Source: Roseburia hominis A2-183 (GTDB lineage: Bacteria; Bacillota; Clostridia; Lachnospirales; Lachnospiraceae). From it: a stretch of DNA of 64,000 nucleotides. Every line of letters begins with the position of its first letter. Positions within the stretch are counted from its first letter, which is position 1. Below are positions 1 to 7,602 of the stretch, piece after piece. The position numbers and the translations under genes are program-made. Location: positions 2,339,501 through 2,403,500 of the forward strand of contig NC_015977.1 in assembly GCF_000225345.1 (NCBI RefSeq), written 5' to 3'. A model generated the notes under the pieces. The model ran no database searches. It was not told where the DNA came from and worked only from the letters and a program-made list of their open reading frames with translations.

Positions 1-83
1 CTGTATAAAATAAATTGGCAGTAACATCATTTCTGCTACTGCCTACACTATAATTCAAAATATAAATGTTAACGAATGTGCGG

Positions 84-227
84 CTATGCTGTCATAAAAG
101 TTATAACATCATATTCACTCATAATATGAACTCTTGTTCTACTGTACTCATCTTCGGTAATCAGTCCCTTGCGGAAAATCCACCCAAGTACAGCCAGTTT
201 CTTGGCTAATTCTAATTCTTTTGCCAT
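84..227 (-). CDS. SHOCT-like small protein (47 aa)
   Basis: A 47-residue protein starting MAKELELAKK. It carries the pattern LGWIFRKGLITEDEY, which resembles the SHOCT (short C-terminal) domain, a small helical domain often found in mobile-element and phage proteins. The start was placed at 227 because AGAAGGGGG precedes this ATG; an open frame continues upstream without a convincing ribosome binding site. Free-standing SHOCT proteins of this size are common in integrative elements of Lachnospiraceae, but their function is not known. Confidence 0.6.
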   Translation of the reverse strand: MAKELELAKKLAVLGWIFRKGLITEDEYSRTRVHIMSEYDVITFMTA

Positions 228-687
228 GTGTAAACACCCCCTTCTTAAAATACTAAACATATCACCTTCTTTTACCGAAATCTCAATTGTGATAATCATA
301 CCGTTGAAAGATACTTCATTTGGCTTTCTGCATATCACATGTTGTCAGTCTCACAGCTGACCTTTAGTCCCCCGAATCGCTTCGTGACCTGTGGGCTACT
401 CCTGTTCGAGTCCGTTTCCCACCCTTGACGGAAGTGTCTTCACCCGCTCCGTTTCCTACCGGAAACATCTTCGCTGGTTCTGTTGGCATATGATAAAGCT
501 CATTTAGTTTTCAATGTGCAAAAAAGTTGTAGAACATATGTTTGTTCTATGTTATAATATTTATAGCCATTTCAGATATCTTCTGCTGTCTGCTGGCTAT
601 GTTTTGTTGTGATAATGATAGTAAATTTTGAGAATGAAACACATTGACGACATGTTGACTGGAAGTTGACATAGACATGGAGAAAGT
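228..687. other. Intergenic region with no supported gene
   Basis: About 460 bases between the SHOCT protein and the NTPase. It contains the LexA-like box and -10 element described separately. The segment 361-480 is GC-richer and holds TTCGAGTCC, which recalls a tRNA T-loop, but no cloverleaf stems can be drawn. No other coding signal was seen. Confidence 0.5.
527..558 (+). promoter_or_regulatory. Promoter with LexA-like (SOS) box
   Basis: AGAACATATGTTTG at 531-544 differs at two outer positions from the Gram-positive LexA consensus CGAACATATGTTCG and is part of the longer inverted repeat AGAACA-TATGTT-TGTTCT. A perfect -10 TATAAT lies at 553-558. TTGTAG at 527-532 is a weak -35 with 20-base spacing. 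The box sits between the two promoter elements, a usual repressor position. The transcript would read towards the NTPase gene at 688. Confidence 0.5.
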
Positions 688-3114
688 ATGAAAAATCAAT
701 TGACATTTGCACATGTGACAGGTGCATTACTTGACAATAAAATAAAGACTTACCCACAGCACCGGCTTGTGCGTGACCTGTTTTCGCTCTGCCTGTTGGA
801 TGAAGCCTCTGACTATGGTGAAGCTTCAGATGATAACATCACCTTCAGCCGCTGGTGTAATGGAGCAAGACCTGTTCCTGTAGATATTCTGAATGAATAC
901 AAAAATGATACCGGGCGTAATCAGATGATTACGGACTTTAAGAACAAGATTATTCCTAATCTTATAAATGTTTCTAATACCAGATACTTGTTGGAAGATA
1001 TGATTAATAACAGCCGAAAAATAATTGGCATTACCAAAGCTGATGAATTAATTGCCATTGATGATAATGCCACATTTTTTACAGATGTTATGCTTTACGC
1101 CATATTATCTGACCATAACAGAAAGAACCTGTATTCACCGGAGCTTACTGACATTCTGCTAAGTAATCGTTTGCCGGCTGTTGTAAAAGAATTCATCGGA
1201 AGAAATGATGAGATAAAAGAATGTGGCAGACTGCTTGCTTCTGAATCCGTTGTTTTCATAAATGGAATCGCAGGAATAGGAAAAAGTGAACTGGCAAAAT
1301 ATTATGCCAGCAGGAATAAAAAGAAATATACCAATATCATCTACCTGTTTTATTCCGGCAGCCTGCGAAAAGACATTGCAGCCATGGAATTTTCAGATGA
1401 TACATCAGATATGGATGAGGATGCTCTATTTGACTCACATTACCGACTGCTACGCTCCCTGCATCAGGACAGCCTTGTGATACTGGATAACTTTAATGCA
1501 CTTCCTAAGGATGATGCTTTTTTCAAAGAATTTGTAAAGAATGATTTTGAATTGCTTGTCACGACACGCTGTGAAGTAAAACAATATGCTTCGATTAAGA
1601 TTAAAGAGATAGCATCTGAAAAAGACCTTTTACAGCTTTTTGCTTCGCATTGTCCTTATTCGGATGATGATACTGAAACAGTTAAACAGATAATAAGAGA
1701 AGTTCATTCCCACACCCTGACTGTCGTATTATCAGCTCTTTCACTTGCAGCAGGCGGTCTTGAGCCTGATGAATTACTGCATGAATTAAAGCAGTGTGGG
1801 CTTAATATCACAGATAGTGAAAATGTGGAATTATATAAAGATGGGGATTATTATGATGGGCTTATGATTGAACATTTGCGTATTCTTATGCAGATCAGCC
1901 GGCTTAACTCTTCTCAAACCGATATACTTAAGAACCTGTCAATCCTTCCGGTATCCGGCGTGTATAAGAATCATTTCAGGAACTGGCTGCAGCTCGCCTC
2001 TTTACATGATGTTAATTATCTTGCCCGATATGGTTTTATAACAGATGACATAGAGAATAAGAAAATAAACCTGCATCCTCTGATACAGGAAATCATATAT
2101 GAGGAATTAAATCCTTGCATTTCCAATTGTCAGACACTTGTAAACAGTCTTCACTCAATCTGCTTGATGCATGGCTTAGAAGTCCGAAAGCCCGATAATA
2201 CGATACAGGCTATGATAAGTGTTGTAGAAAACATCATCAATGATAATTCTGCCTGTTATCTGCTATTCCTTCAGGATATGTTTCCATATCTTGAAAAATA
2301 CTCTGTCAGGGATTATATGTCAAAACTGGCTGACCGGATATCATACCTTATGGAACAGGAGCATATCGATTCTGTCTGTGACAGAGCATTACTTTTAGAC
2401 TACAAAGCAGAGCTTTCATACATTAGAAAGGATTATGATGTGGCTGTAAAGAAACGTGAAAAAGCTATACACCTGCTTGAAAATGAAGATGACACTATGA
2501 ACACCATGAATCAGAAGCGCTATATCAATCTACTCTCAAATCTTTATAACAATCTGTCCAATGTATATCTTGCACTTAAAAAAACTGATAAAGCAACCGA
2601 AGCCTTACACAAGGCATTTGAGATAAGGATTTCATATGCTGACACCGGCATAATTGAAACGCATGATATGCTCCAACAGATGCTTAATCTTGTAAATATG
2701 CTGATACTTGCTGGTGATTTAGAGCTTGCACGGCTTGTCCTTAATCAATATGATGCTCTTGTAACAGATAACGAAGGCTACAACACTTTAGATTATGGCT
2801 GCTGCCGACTTGCTTCCGGAATAATTGCATTAAAGGAAGGTAAACCAGTAGAAGCCGAAAAGAATCTACTGGCAGCAGAGAGTATTATCAATGCTGCTAT
2901 GGATACCAGTGATTCTGATTTAGCTTCATCTGATACTGCTGTTTCAGCATTTGATAATTATGTTTCTAAGAATAACTATCTGAAATCTGTATACGGATAT
3001 CTGAATAATCTATATGCCAGATGGCACAAGCCTGAGAAAGCACTGGAATATAAAGAAAAATGGCTGAATGCCAAGAATGAACAAAATAAGAATATCACAC
3101 ACAGAAACGCATAA
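688..3114 (+). CDS. STAND NTPase (NB-ARC-like) with C-terminal TPRs, putative defence sensor
   Basis: An 808-residue signalling ATPase. An NB-ARC-like module begins at FIGRNDEI (169-176), with Walker A GIAGIGKS at 193-200, Walker B LVILDN around 263-268 and the sensor-like motif TTR at 292-294. A helical linker follows, then TPR-like repeats at roughly 590-790. Residues 1-160 form an N-terminal domain I do not recognise, in the position where STAND proteins carry their effector. The start ATG is preceded by GGAGAAAGT. STAND ATPases with TPRs act as sensors in anti-phage systems such as Avs; here the role is inferred from architecture and from the neighbouring Abi, Mrr and type I systems. Confidence 0.7.
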   Translation: MKNQLTFAHVTGALLDNKIKTYPQHRLVRDLFSLCLLDEASDYGEASDDNITFSRWCNGARPVPVDILNEYKNDTGRNQMITDFKNKIIPNLINVSNTRYLLEDMINNSRKIIGITKADELIAIDDNATFFTDVMLYAILSDHNRKNLYSPELTDILLSNRLPAVVKEFIGRNDEIKECGRLLASESVVFINGIAGIGKSELAKYYASRNKKKYTNIIYLFYSGSLRKDIAAMEFSDDTSDMDEDALFDSHYRLLRSLHQDSLVILDNFNALPKDDAFFKEFVKNDFELLVTTRCEVKQYASIKIKEIASEKDLLQLFASHCPYSDDDTETVKQIIREVHSHTLTVVLSALSLAAGGLEPDELLHELKQCGLNITDSENVELYKDGDYYDGLMIEHLRILMQISRLNSSQTDILKNLSILPVSGVYKNHFRNWLQLASLHDVNYLARYGFITDDIENKKINLHPLIQEIIYEELNPCISNCQTLVNSLHSICLMHGLEVRKPDNTIQAMISVVENIINDNSACYLLFLQDMFPYLEKYSVRDYMSKLADRISYLMEQEHIDSVCDRALLLDYKAELSYIRKDYDVAVKKREKAIHLLENEDDTMNTMNQKRYINLLSNLYNNLSNVYLALKKTDKATEALHKAFEIRISYADTGIIETHDMLQQMLNLVNMLILAGDLELARLVLNQYDALVTDNEGYNTLDYGCCRLASGIIALKEGKPVEAEKNLLAAESIINAAMDTSDSDLASSDTAVSAFDNYVSKNNYLKSVYGYLNNLYARWHKPEKALEYKEKWLNAKNEQNKNITHRNA

Positions 3115-3141
3115 ACTATTAATGCCACTAAAAAATACTGT

Positions 3142-3170
3142 TTGACATCGCCAGATATCAATGGTATAGT
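3142..3170 (+). promoter_or_regulatory. Strong promoter of the AbiF-associated RNA
   Basis: TTGACA at 3142-3147 and TATAGT at 3165-3170 are separated by exactly 17 bases, a near-consensus sigma-A promoter. Initiation is expected near 3177, about 95 bases before the protein start. The first thing transcribed is a hairpin ending in a terminator rather than the protein gene. Confidence 0.75.
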
Positions 3171-3176
3171 ATCTTT

Positions 3177-3246
3177 AGTGGTTGCGCTGCGGAAACTTGC
3201 GATGCCCGCAGCCGGTGGAGTTCCATGCGTGGACTCCACTTTTTTT
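3177..3246 (+). ncRNA. Putative structured RNA upstream of abiF (AbiF-RNA-like)
   Basis: An approximately 70-nt transcript is predicted between a consensus promoter and an intrinsic terminator. A first stem pairs CTGCGG (3187-3192) with CCGCAG (3206-3211); TTGCG occurs twice around it. The second stem, GTGGAG plus TCCA with one bulged T, pairs with TGGA and CTCCAC around a TGCG loop and is followed by seven Ts. Structured RNAs have been reported upstream of Abi_2/AbiF-type genes and are thought to act as RNA partners or antitoxins of the HEPN protein. Identity with that RNA family is inferred from position and architecture, not from a covariance-model search. Confidence 0.6.
3215..3246 (+). 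terminator. Intrinsic terminator between the RNA and abiF
   Basis: The stem runs from GTGGAG at 3215 to CTCCAC ending at 3239, ten base pairs with one bulge and a tetraloop, and is followed by T at 3240-3246. It lies only about 26 bases before the abiF start codon, so abiF would depend on read-through or the terminator would regulate it. Confidence 0.75.
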
Positions 3247-3272
3247 ATGCCAAAATAAAGGAGGATTCAGAA

Positions 3273-4211
3273 ATGGCTAATAAAACATTTTTCACATATG
3301 ATGAGCAAATCGAAAAGCTTGAAAAAGAAAAACAGCTTGTTATTTCCGATCCTGAATTTGCCAAAACCACTTTACAAAAGTTAGGCTATTTTTCATTAAT
3401 CGGCGGTTATAAGGATTTATTTAAACATAAACCATCCGGTAATTATCTACATGGTGTTACTTTTGAAGAAATTACCGCTTTCTATTACTTTGACGAAGAA
3501 TTAAGAACGCTCTTTCTAAAATATATCTTACATGTGGAAAGACAGTTGAAATCCATGCTTTCCTACTACTTTTGCGAAAAATATGGAGAACAACAGACGG
3601 CATATTTAACTGCAGGTAATTATAACTATACTCGCAGAAATCAAAGCAAAATAAATCGCCTGATTACTACCTTAAGTAAAACTATCGCCTTGCCAAGCAA
3701 CTATAGTTATATCACTCATCATGCAACAATGTATGGAAATGTCCCTTTATGGGTAGCAACCAATGCGCTTACGTTTGGACAAATTTCAAAAATGTATCAA
3801 TATACGACTTCTGATATCCGCACCAAGGTTAGTCTGAATTTTGCCAATATGTCAGAGGTTCAGTTGCATCAGCTCATCCGTATCCTCGCAAGCTGTAGGA
3901 ATGTATGTGCTCACAACGAGAGACTTTATTCATTTCAAGTAAATGAAGCAATCCCTGATACTGTTTTACATAGCAAATTACAACTACCACGGAAAAAAGG
4001 ACAATATGCTATTGGAAAGAAGGATCTATTCGCAGTAGTGATTGCTTTGCGTTATCTTATTGACAATCAGGAATTTAAACAATTTAAAGCTGAGCTCAAA
4101 CAATTGATTCATTCCGTTCGCAAGAACTGCCCACACATCAGCCAGGAGCTGCTATTTTCCAAAATGGGTTTTCCTGAAAAATGGGAAAAAATTATGTGCT
4201 ATAAAAAATAG
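3273..4211 (+). CDS. abiF: Abi_2 family (AbiD/AbiF-type) HEPN abortive-infection protein
   Basis: A 312-residue protein of the Abi_2 family. The N-terminal half contains the family pattern YILHVERQLKSMLSYYF (around 84-100). The C-terminal half carries RNVCAH at 209-214, the R-x4-H motif of HEPN ribonucleases. Abi_2 proteins cause abortive infection, most likely by RNA cleavage on phage sensing. The start at 3273 follows AAGGAGG; an upstream ATG at 3225 was rejected because it lies inside the terminator hairpin. The gene sits directly behind a small RNA unit with its own promoter and terminator, and next to other defence genes. Confidence 0.8.
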   Translation: MANKTFFTYDEQIEKLEKEKQLVISDPEFAKTTLQKLGYFSLIGGYKDLFKHKPSGNYLHGVTFEEITAFYYFDEELRTLFLKYILHVERQLKSMLSYYFCEKYGEQQTAYLTAGNYNYTRRNQSKINRLITTLSKTIALPSNYSYITHHATMYGNVPLWVATNALTFGQISKMYQYTTSDIRTKVSLNFANMSEVQLHQLIRILASCRNVCAHNERLYSFQVNEAIPDTVLHSKLQLPRKKGQYAIGKKDLFAVVIALRYLIDNQEFKQFKAELKQLIHSVRKNCPHISQELLFSKMGFPEKWEKIMCYKK

Positions 4212-4274
4212 TTGCATGACGTACAATCAGTGAGAGAAGTTACACCATGTTTTCTATTAATATAACCGACGTAA

Positions 4275-5183
4275 CTATTCTTCATCATAAAAGTCATCAA
4301 GTACATATGTTGTTACAGGTGTAATATAAAGTTCATACTTAATAACAAGCCTTACCAGATCATTGCCATCAATTAACGTTATTGGTGTACCTTCTCTTGC
4401 TGCCTCCCTTGCTGCATTAGTAAATCTGCTATTTGTAATAAACACTCCATAATCTGCCTGAAATTTATTCATAGCCCCCAAAAACTGATTTATATCAGGC
4501 TCACTCACAGGAGCTGTGTTATATCGTTTACATTGAATTACAACTCTGGTTGTTCTGAAATCATCATCGTCTGTATGATATCCATATCCATCAATTCCAC
4601 CATCATTCGATATTTTAATACCCTTATCCGTAAACTGTACTCCCATTTTAGTCAGTAATGCTCTCGAGAATTGTTCAAATTTCTTAGGAGACATATTTGC
4701 TATTGCACTTTGCAATTTGACCTTAACATCATCCAATATATCATCAGCATTTATACTGTTTTCATCTTCGATTTCTTTTGGCATTACACTATTCTTCTCT
4801 TTATTCTTAGCTGATTTTTCTTCCCAATAAACAGCTGCCTTTTCTCGAACCTCCTTCTTAACATCAAAATTTGAAACATCAACAGCGGCTCCTTTTTCCG
4901 TTAATGTCACAAGTGGTTTATATCTAACATATGTAAGGAATCCCAAATAACTTAACTCTTTAAGAGCAAAATTAAACTTAAAATCAAATTTCTTATATTT
5001 AGAACCGGTTTTATTAGATGTATATAGCTTTTGTTCAAATTCAGCAATCTTCTCGTCTTTTTCGCTAATTCTATCCCTAATTTCTGCTCTCTCCAATTGC
5101 CCCCCGGCTTCTTGTAGCACTTCTATGATTGGCTTTATTAAGTATGAAACTTGTTCCTCTGTATTTAATGTATCGTAAAACAT
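4275..5183 (-). CDS. mrr: Mrr-type restriction endonuclease
   Basis: A 302-residue protein with an N-terminal winged-helix-like Mrr_N region (about 1-100), a charged linker, and a C-terminal Mrr catalytic domain. The PD-(D/E)xK-type residues are visible as GGIDGYGY (D198) and VVIQCKRY (Q217, K219). Mrr enzymes are type IV restriction nucleases that cut DNA carrying foreign methylation. The start at 5183 was chosen for the AAAAGGAAG site seven bases upstream; an ATG eight codons earlier lacks one. It follows the silent hsdS cassette, so an inversion there would change what is transcribed into it. Confidence 0.75.
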   Translation of the reverse strand: MFYDTLNTEEQVSYLIKPIIEVLQEAGGQLERAEIRDRISEKDEKIAEFEQKLYTSNKTGSKYKKFDFKFNFALKELSYLGFLTYVRYKPLVTLTEKGAAVDVSNFDVKKEVREKAAVYWEEKSAKNKEKNSVMPKEIEDENSINADDILDDVKVKLQSAIANMSPKKFEQFSRALLTKMGVQFTDKGIKISNDGGIDGYGYHTDDDDFRTTRVVIQCKRYNTAPVSEPDINQFLGAMNKFQADYGVFITNSRFTNAAREAAREGTPITLIDGNDLVRLVIKYELYITPVTTYVLDDFYDEE

Positions 5184-5279
5184 TATGTGTCTTCCTTTTC
5201 TTTGCATATTTTGTTATTTATTAAATAATATCCAATATTCTTGTAATATGATAGCCCATATCATAATAATTATTTCTCT

Positions 5280-5297
5280 GATAAATGATTATTTAGA
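5280..5297 (+). repeat. hsdS recombination site A
   Basis: GATAAATGATTATTTAGA, identical over 18 bases to site D (reverse complement) inside the expressed hsdS. It has short inverted arms TAAAT/ATTTA around GATT, as expected for a tyrosine recombinase crossover site. It encodes the conserved INDYLE segment at the start of the silent 3' cassette. Confidence 0.75.
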
Positions 5298-5976
5298 AGA
5301 GATGGCAAAGACCATCTATGACTATTGGTTTGTGCAATTTGATTTTCCTGATGAAAACGGAAATCCATACAAATCTTCTGGGGGTAAAATGATATTTTGC
5401 AAGGAACTAAATCGAAATATTCCTCAAAATTGGGAATATACATCCGTCGGGAATATTACAAAATGCCTTGATTCTGATAGAATTCCACTTTCTAGTCATC
5501 AACGTGAGGAAATGAAAGGTACAATTCCTTATTATGGTGCAACTGGGATAATGGATTATGTTAATCGTCCGATTTTTTCAGGAGATTTTGTACTTTTAGC
5601 AGAAGACGGTTCTGTGATGGATGACAATGGAAATCCAATATTACAACGAATATCTGGTGATGTATGGATTAATAATCATACGCATGTTTTACAACCTGTG
5701 AATGGTTACTCCTGCCGTTTATTATATCTACTATTGAAAAATATACCTGTATCAATGATAAAAACCGGTTCAATACAACTGAAAATTAATCAAGCCAATT
5801 TGAACAGTTATAACATTTTGAATATTCCCAAAGAAATCCGTACACAATTCATTAATCAGATTGAACCTATGGACACCAAAATCATACAACTTCAAAAGGA
5901 AAATAACATTCTAGTGCAAACCAGAGACTGGCTTCTTCCAATCTTGATGAATGGTCAAGCAACCATCGAAGATTGA
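5281..5976 (+). pseudogene. hsdS: Silent hsdS 3' cassette (second target-recognition half, inverted)
   Basis: The reading frame encodes the second half of a type I specificity subunit: the central segment INDYLEE...YDYWFVQFDFP, one target-recognition domain, and the family C-terminal end TRDWLLPILMNGQATIED. It closely parallels the C-terminal half of the expressed HsdS in the flanking parts but differs in the recognition domain. It lacks an N-terminal half and a ribosome binding site and points opposite to the hsd operon. It is best read as a storage cassette. Sites A and B flank it in inverted orientation, so flipping it would fuse it in frame to the hsdS 5' half at 6497. Confidence 0.8.
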
Positions 5977-6497
5977 GGTGCTAAATAATCATTTATCTGG
6001 TGATTTTTTCTGATTTTCTCATCAATAAGTGAGAGTAACTTGGTAACTCTTTCTTGTATTTTCAAACTTGGAAGAGGAATATCTATATTCTCAAAAACAC
6101 TCTTACTAAGTATTGGTGTTCTGGTAACAGATGCAATTGAAAATAAATAATCTTTTTTCCCTTTTAACCAATAATAAACATATCTTGGATCAACCAATTT
6201 ATGATTAAAATCTATTATTGCATTAATCTGTTGGTTTGTCGCACACCTACTATTACACATAGCAACATTTCCCATATCCCATCCTATACATCCTGTAAGC
6301 ACACTTATTCCATCAATGGAATTTGATTCTATTGATTTCAATCCCTCCTCAGTTATAGTTTTTTCAGACTTTTCTATCAAGTAATCACCGTGTAAATCAG
6401 AAGGTGAAATAAACATTATATTTCCTCCATAATATTCATTCACACCAGTTAATGGAGTTTTTCCTGTTACTACACGTCCTATATCCTTAATTTTCAT
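5955..6497 (-). CDS. hsdS: Second hsdS 5' half (partial specificity subunit)
   Basis: About 180 residues starting MKIKDIGRVVTGKTPL, the usual opening of an HsdS target-recognition domain, and running to the INDYL segment at site B. After that the frame reads a few residues through the antisense end of the inverted cassette and stops. It therefore encodes one recognition domain only in the present orientation. The ATG follows ATAGGAGAAA and lies 13 bases after the recombinase stop, so the two are probably co-transcribed. Inversion between sites A and B would turn it into a full-length hsdS. Confidence 0.75.
   Translation of the reverse strand: MKIKDIGRVVTGKTPLTGVNEYYGGNIMFISPSDLHGDYLIEKSEKTITEEGLKSIESNSIDGISVLTGCIGWDMGNVAMCNSRCATNQQINAIIDFNHKLVDPRYVYYWLKGKKDYLFSIASVTRTPILSKSVFENIDIPLPSLKIQERVTKLLSLIDEKIRKNHQINDYLAPQSSMVA
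5981..5997 (-). repeat. hsdS recombination site B
   Basis: On the minus strand GATAAATGATTATTTAG, 17 bases identical to sites A and D. It ends the second hsdS 5' half and lies five bases after the stop of the silent cassette. Confidence 0.75.
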
Positions 6498-6510
6498 AAA
6501 GACATTTCTC

Positions 6511-7497
6511 CTATCCAATATATTTTCTATGAGCAATCTTAACATTACTCTGCTTGACCATTGCATATTGCAATGTTGTATCTATTCGTTGATGTCCTAA
6601 TAATTTTTGTAATTGTTCTATTGGCATCCCCTTATCAATGGCTACTGTTGCCAGTGTTCTTCTAAACTTATGAGGATGAACTTTCTCTATATTCAATCGC
6701 TTTCCCATTTCTCGAAGTCTCAGTTCTATCCCACCTATTTTCATTCGATTGTATGGTGCTTTAAGTGATACAAACAATGCCTCATTATTATCTGTCCTTG
6801 AATCAAGATAATTCTGCAAATGTATCTTCGTTCTGGCATCAAAATATACCATGCGTTCCTTATCTCCTTTACCAAACACAATACATTCTCTTTCATCAAA
6901 AGAAATATCATCTCTGTTCAGTAGCACCAGTTCACCCACACGCATTCCTGTTGAAGCCAAAATATCAATCAGCGCTAAGTCTCTTGGATTATCGCAGTTA
7001 TCTCTCATAGATTCTAATTGTTCATCTGTGTACGTTTCCTTTATAGTACTAGCAGCCTTAATTCTATGTATTCTGCGAACTGGACTTTTAATAATATAAT
7101 CCTCATCCTCCAACCAAGAAAAAAAACTTGAAAATATCCTTCTAATATTATCAATTGTTACCTTGCTTGATTGTTTCTCCTTCTGATATTCCGCCAAATA
7201 AGTTCTTAGGTCTTCTGTAACAATTGTACAAACTGATTTTCCAATACTATCAAGCATTTGCTGTATTGTATTTTTATAGTATATCAGTGTTTTTTCTGAA
7301 CAACCTTCAATCCTTTTTGCAGAAAGAAATACTTCCAAATAATCCACTTCTTTTTTCTCTGTATCAGCTTCTTGTTTGGCTTCAATGGAAACATTATAAA
7401 GATATATCTCCAATGTAGTCTTCAACTTGCTTAATTGTTCATTATTTAGTGACGAAATCATCTCTCTTATGATCTCTGATATTATTTTCTCTTTCAT
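6511..7497 (-). CDS. Tyrosine recombinase of the hsdS inversion locus
   Basis: A 328-residue tyrosine recombinase with an N-terminal SAM-like core-binding region (about 50-140) and a catalytic domain with the expected residues: R186 (TGMRVGE), K210 (FGKGDK), H276 and R279 (HPHKFRR), H302 (LLGHQ) and Y311. It starts after AAAGGAGAAA. It lies between the two hsdS loci and is flanked by four copies of one site, so its likely job is inversion of hsdS segments, as for the recombinases adjoining hsdS in streptococcal and other phase-variable type I loci. It is itself inside some of the invertible intervals. Confidence 0.85.
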   Translation of the reverse strand: MKEKIISEIIREMISSLNNEQLSKLKTTLEIYLYNVSIEAKQEADTEKKEVDYLEVFLSAKRIEGCSEKTLIYYKNTIQQMLDSIGKSVCTIVTEDLRTYLAEYQKEKQSSKVTIDNIRRIFSSFFSWLEDEDYIIKSPVRRIHRIKAASTIKETYTDEQLESMRDNCDNPRDLALIDILASTGMRVGELVLLNRDDISFDERECIVFGKGDKERMVYFDARTKIHLQNYLDSRTDNNEALFVSLKAPYNRMKIGGIELRLREMGKRLNIEKVHPHKFRRTLATVAIDKGMPIEQLQKLLGHQRIDTTLQYAMVKQSNVKIAHRKYIG

Positions 7498-7582
7498 GTG
7501 TTTCTCCTTTATATGTGAGAACCACCATGAAGTGGAGTTCTTGTATTTGCTCTCGCCACTTTCAAGAGTTATTTTTTATATT

Positions 7583-7597
7583 ATAAATGATTATTTA
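7583..7597 (+). repeat. hsdS recombination site C
   Basis: ATAAATGATTATTTA, the 15-base core shared by all four sites, located five bases beyond the stop codon of the expressed hsdS. With site D it flanks the expressed 3' half in inverted orientation. Its outer bases are less conserved, so it may recombine less efficiently. Confidence 0.7.
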
Positions 7598-7602
7598 TCA
7601 TA

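Noticed and set aside
395..470. tRNA-like segment containing TTCGAGTCC
   Set aside because: No acceptor, D or T stems pair around the T-loop-like sequence.
6511..7497. The tyrosine recombinase as the integrase of the rlmD element
   Set aside because: It lies in the middle of the hsdS locus between four copies of an inversion site, far from the rlmD boundary, so an invertase role fits better.
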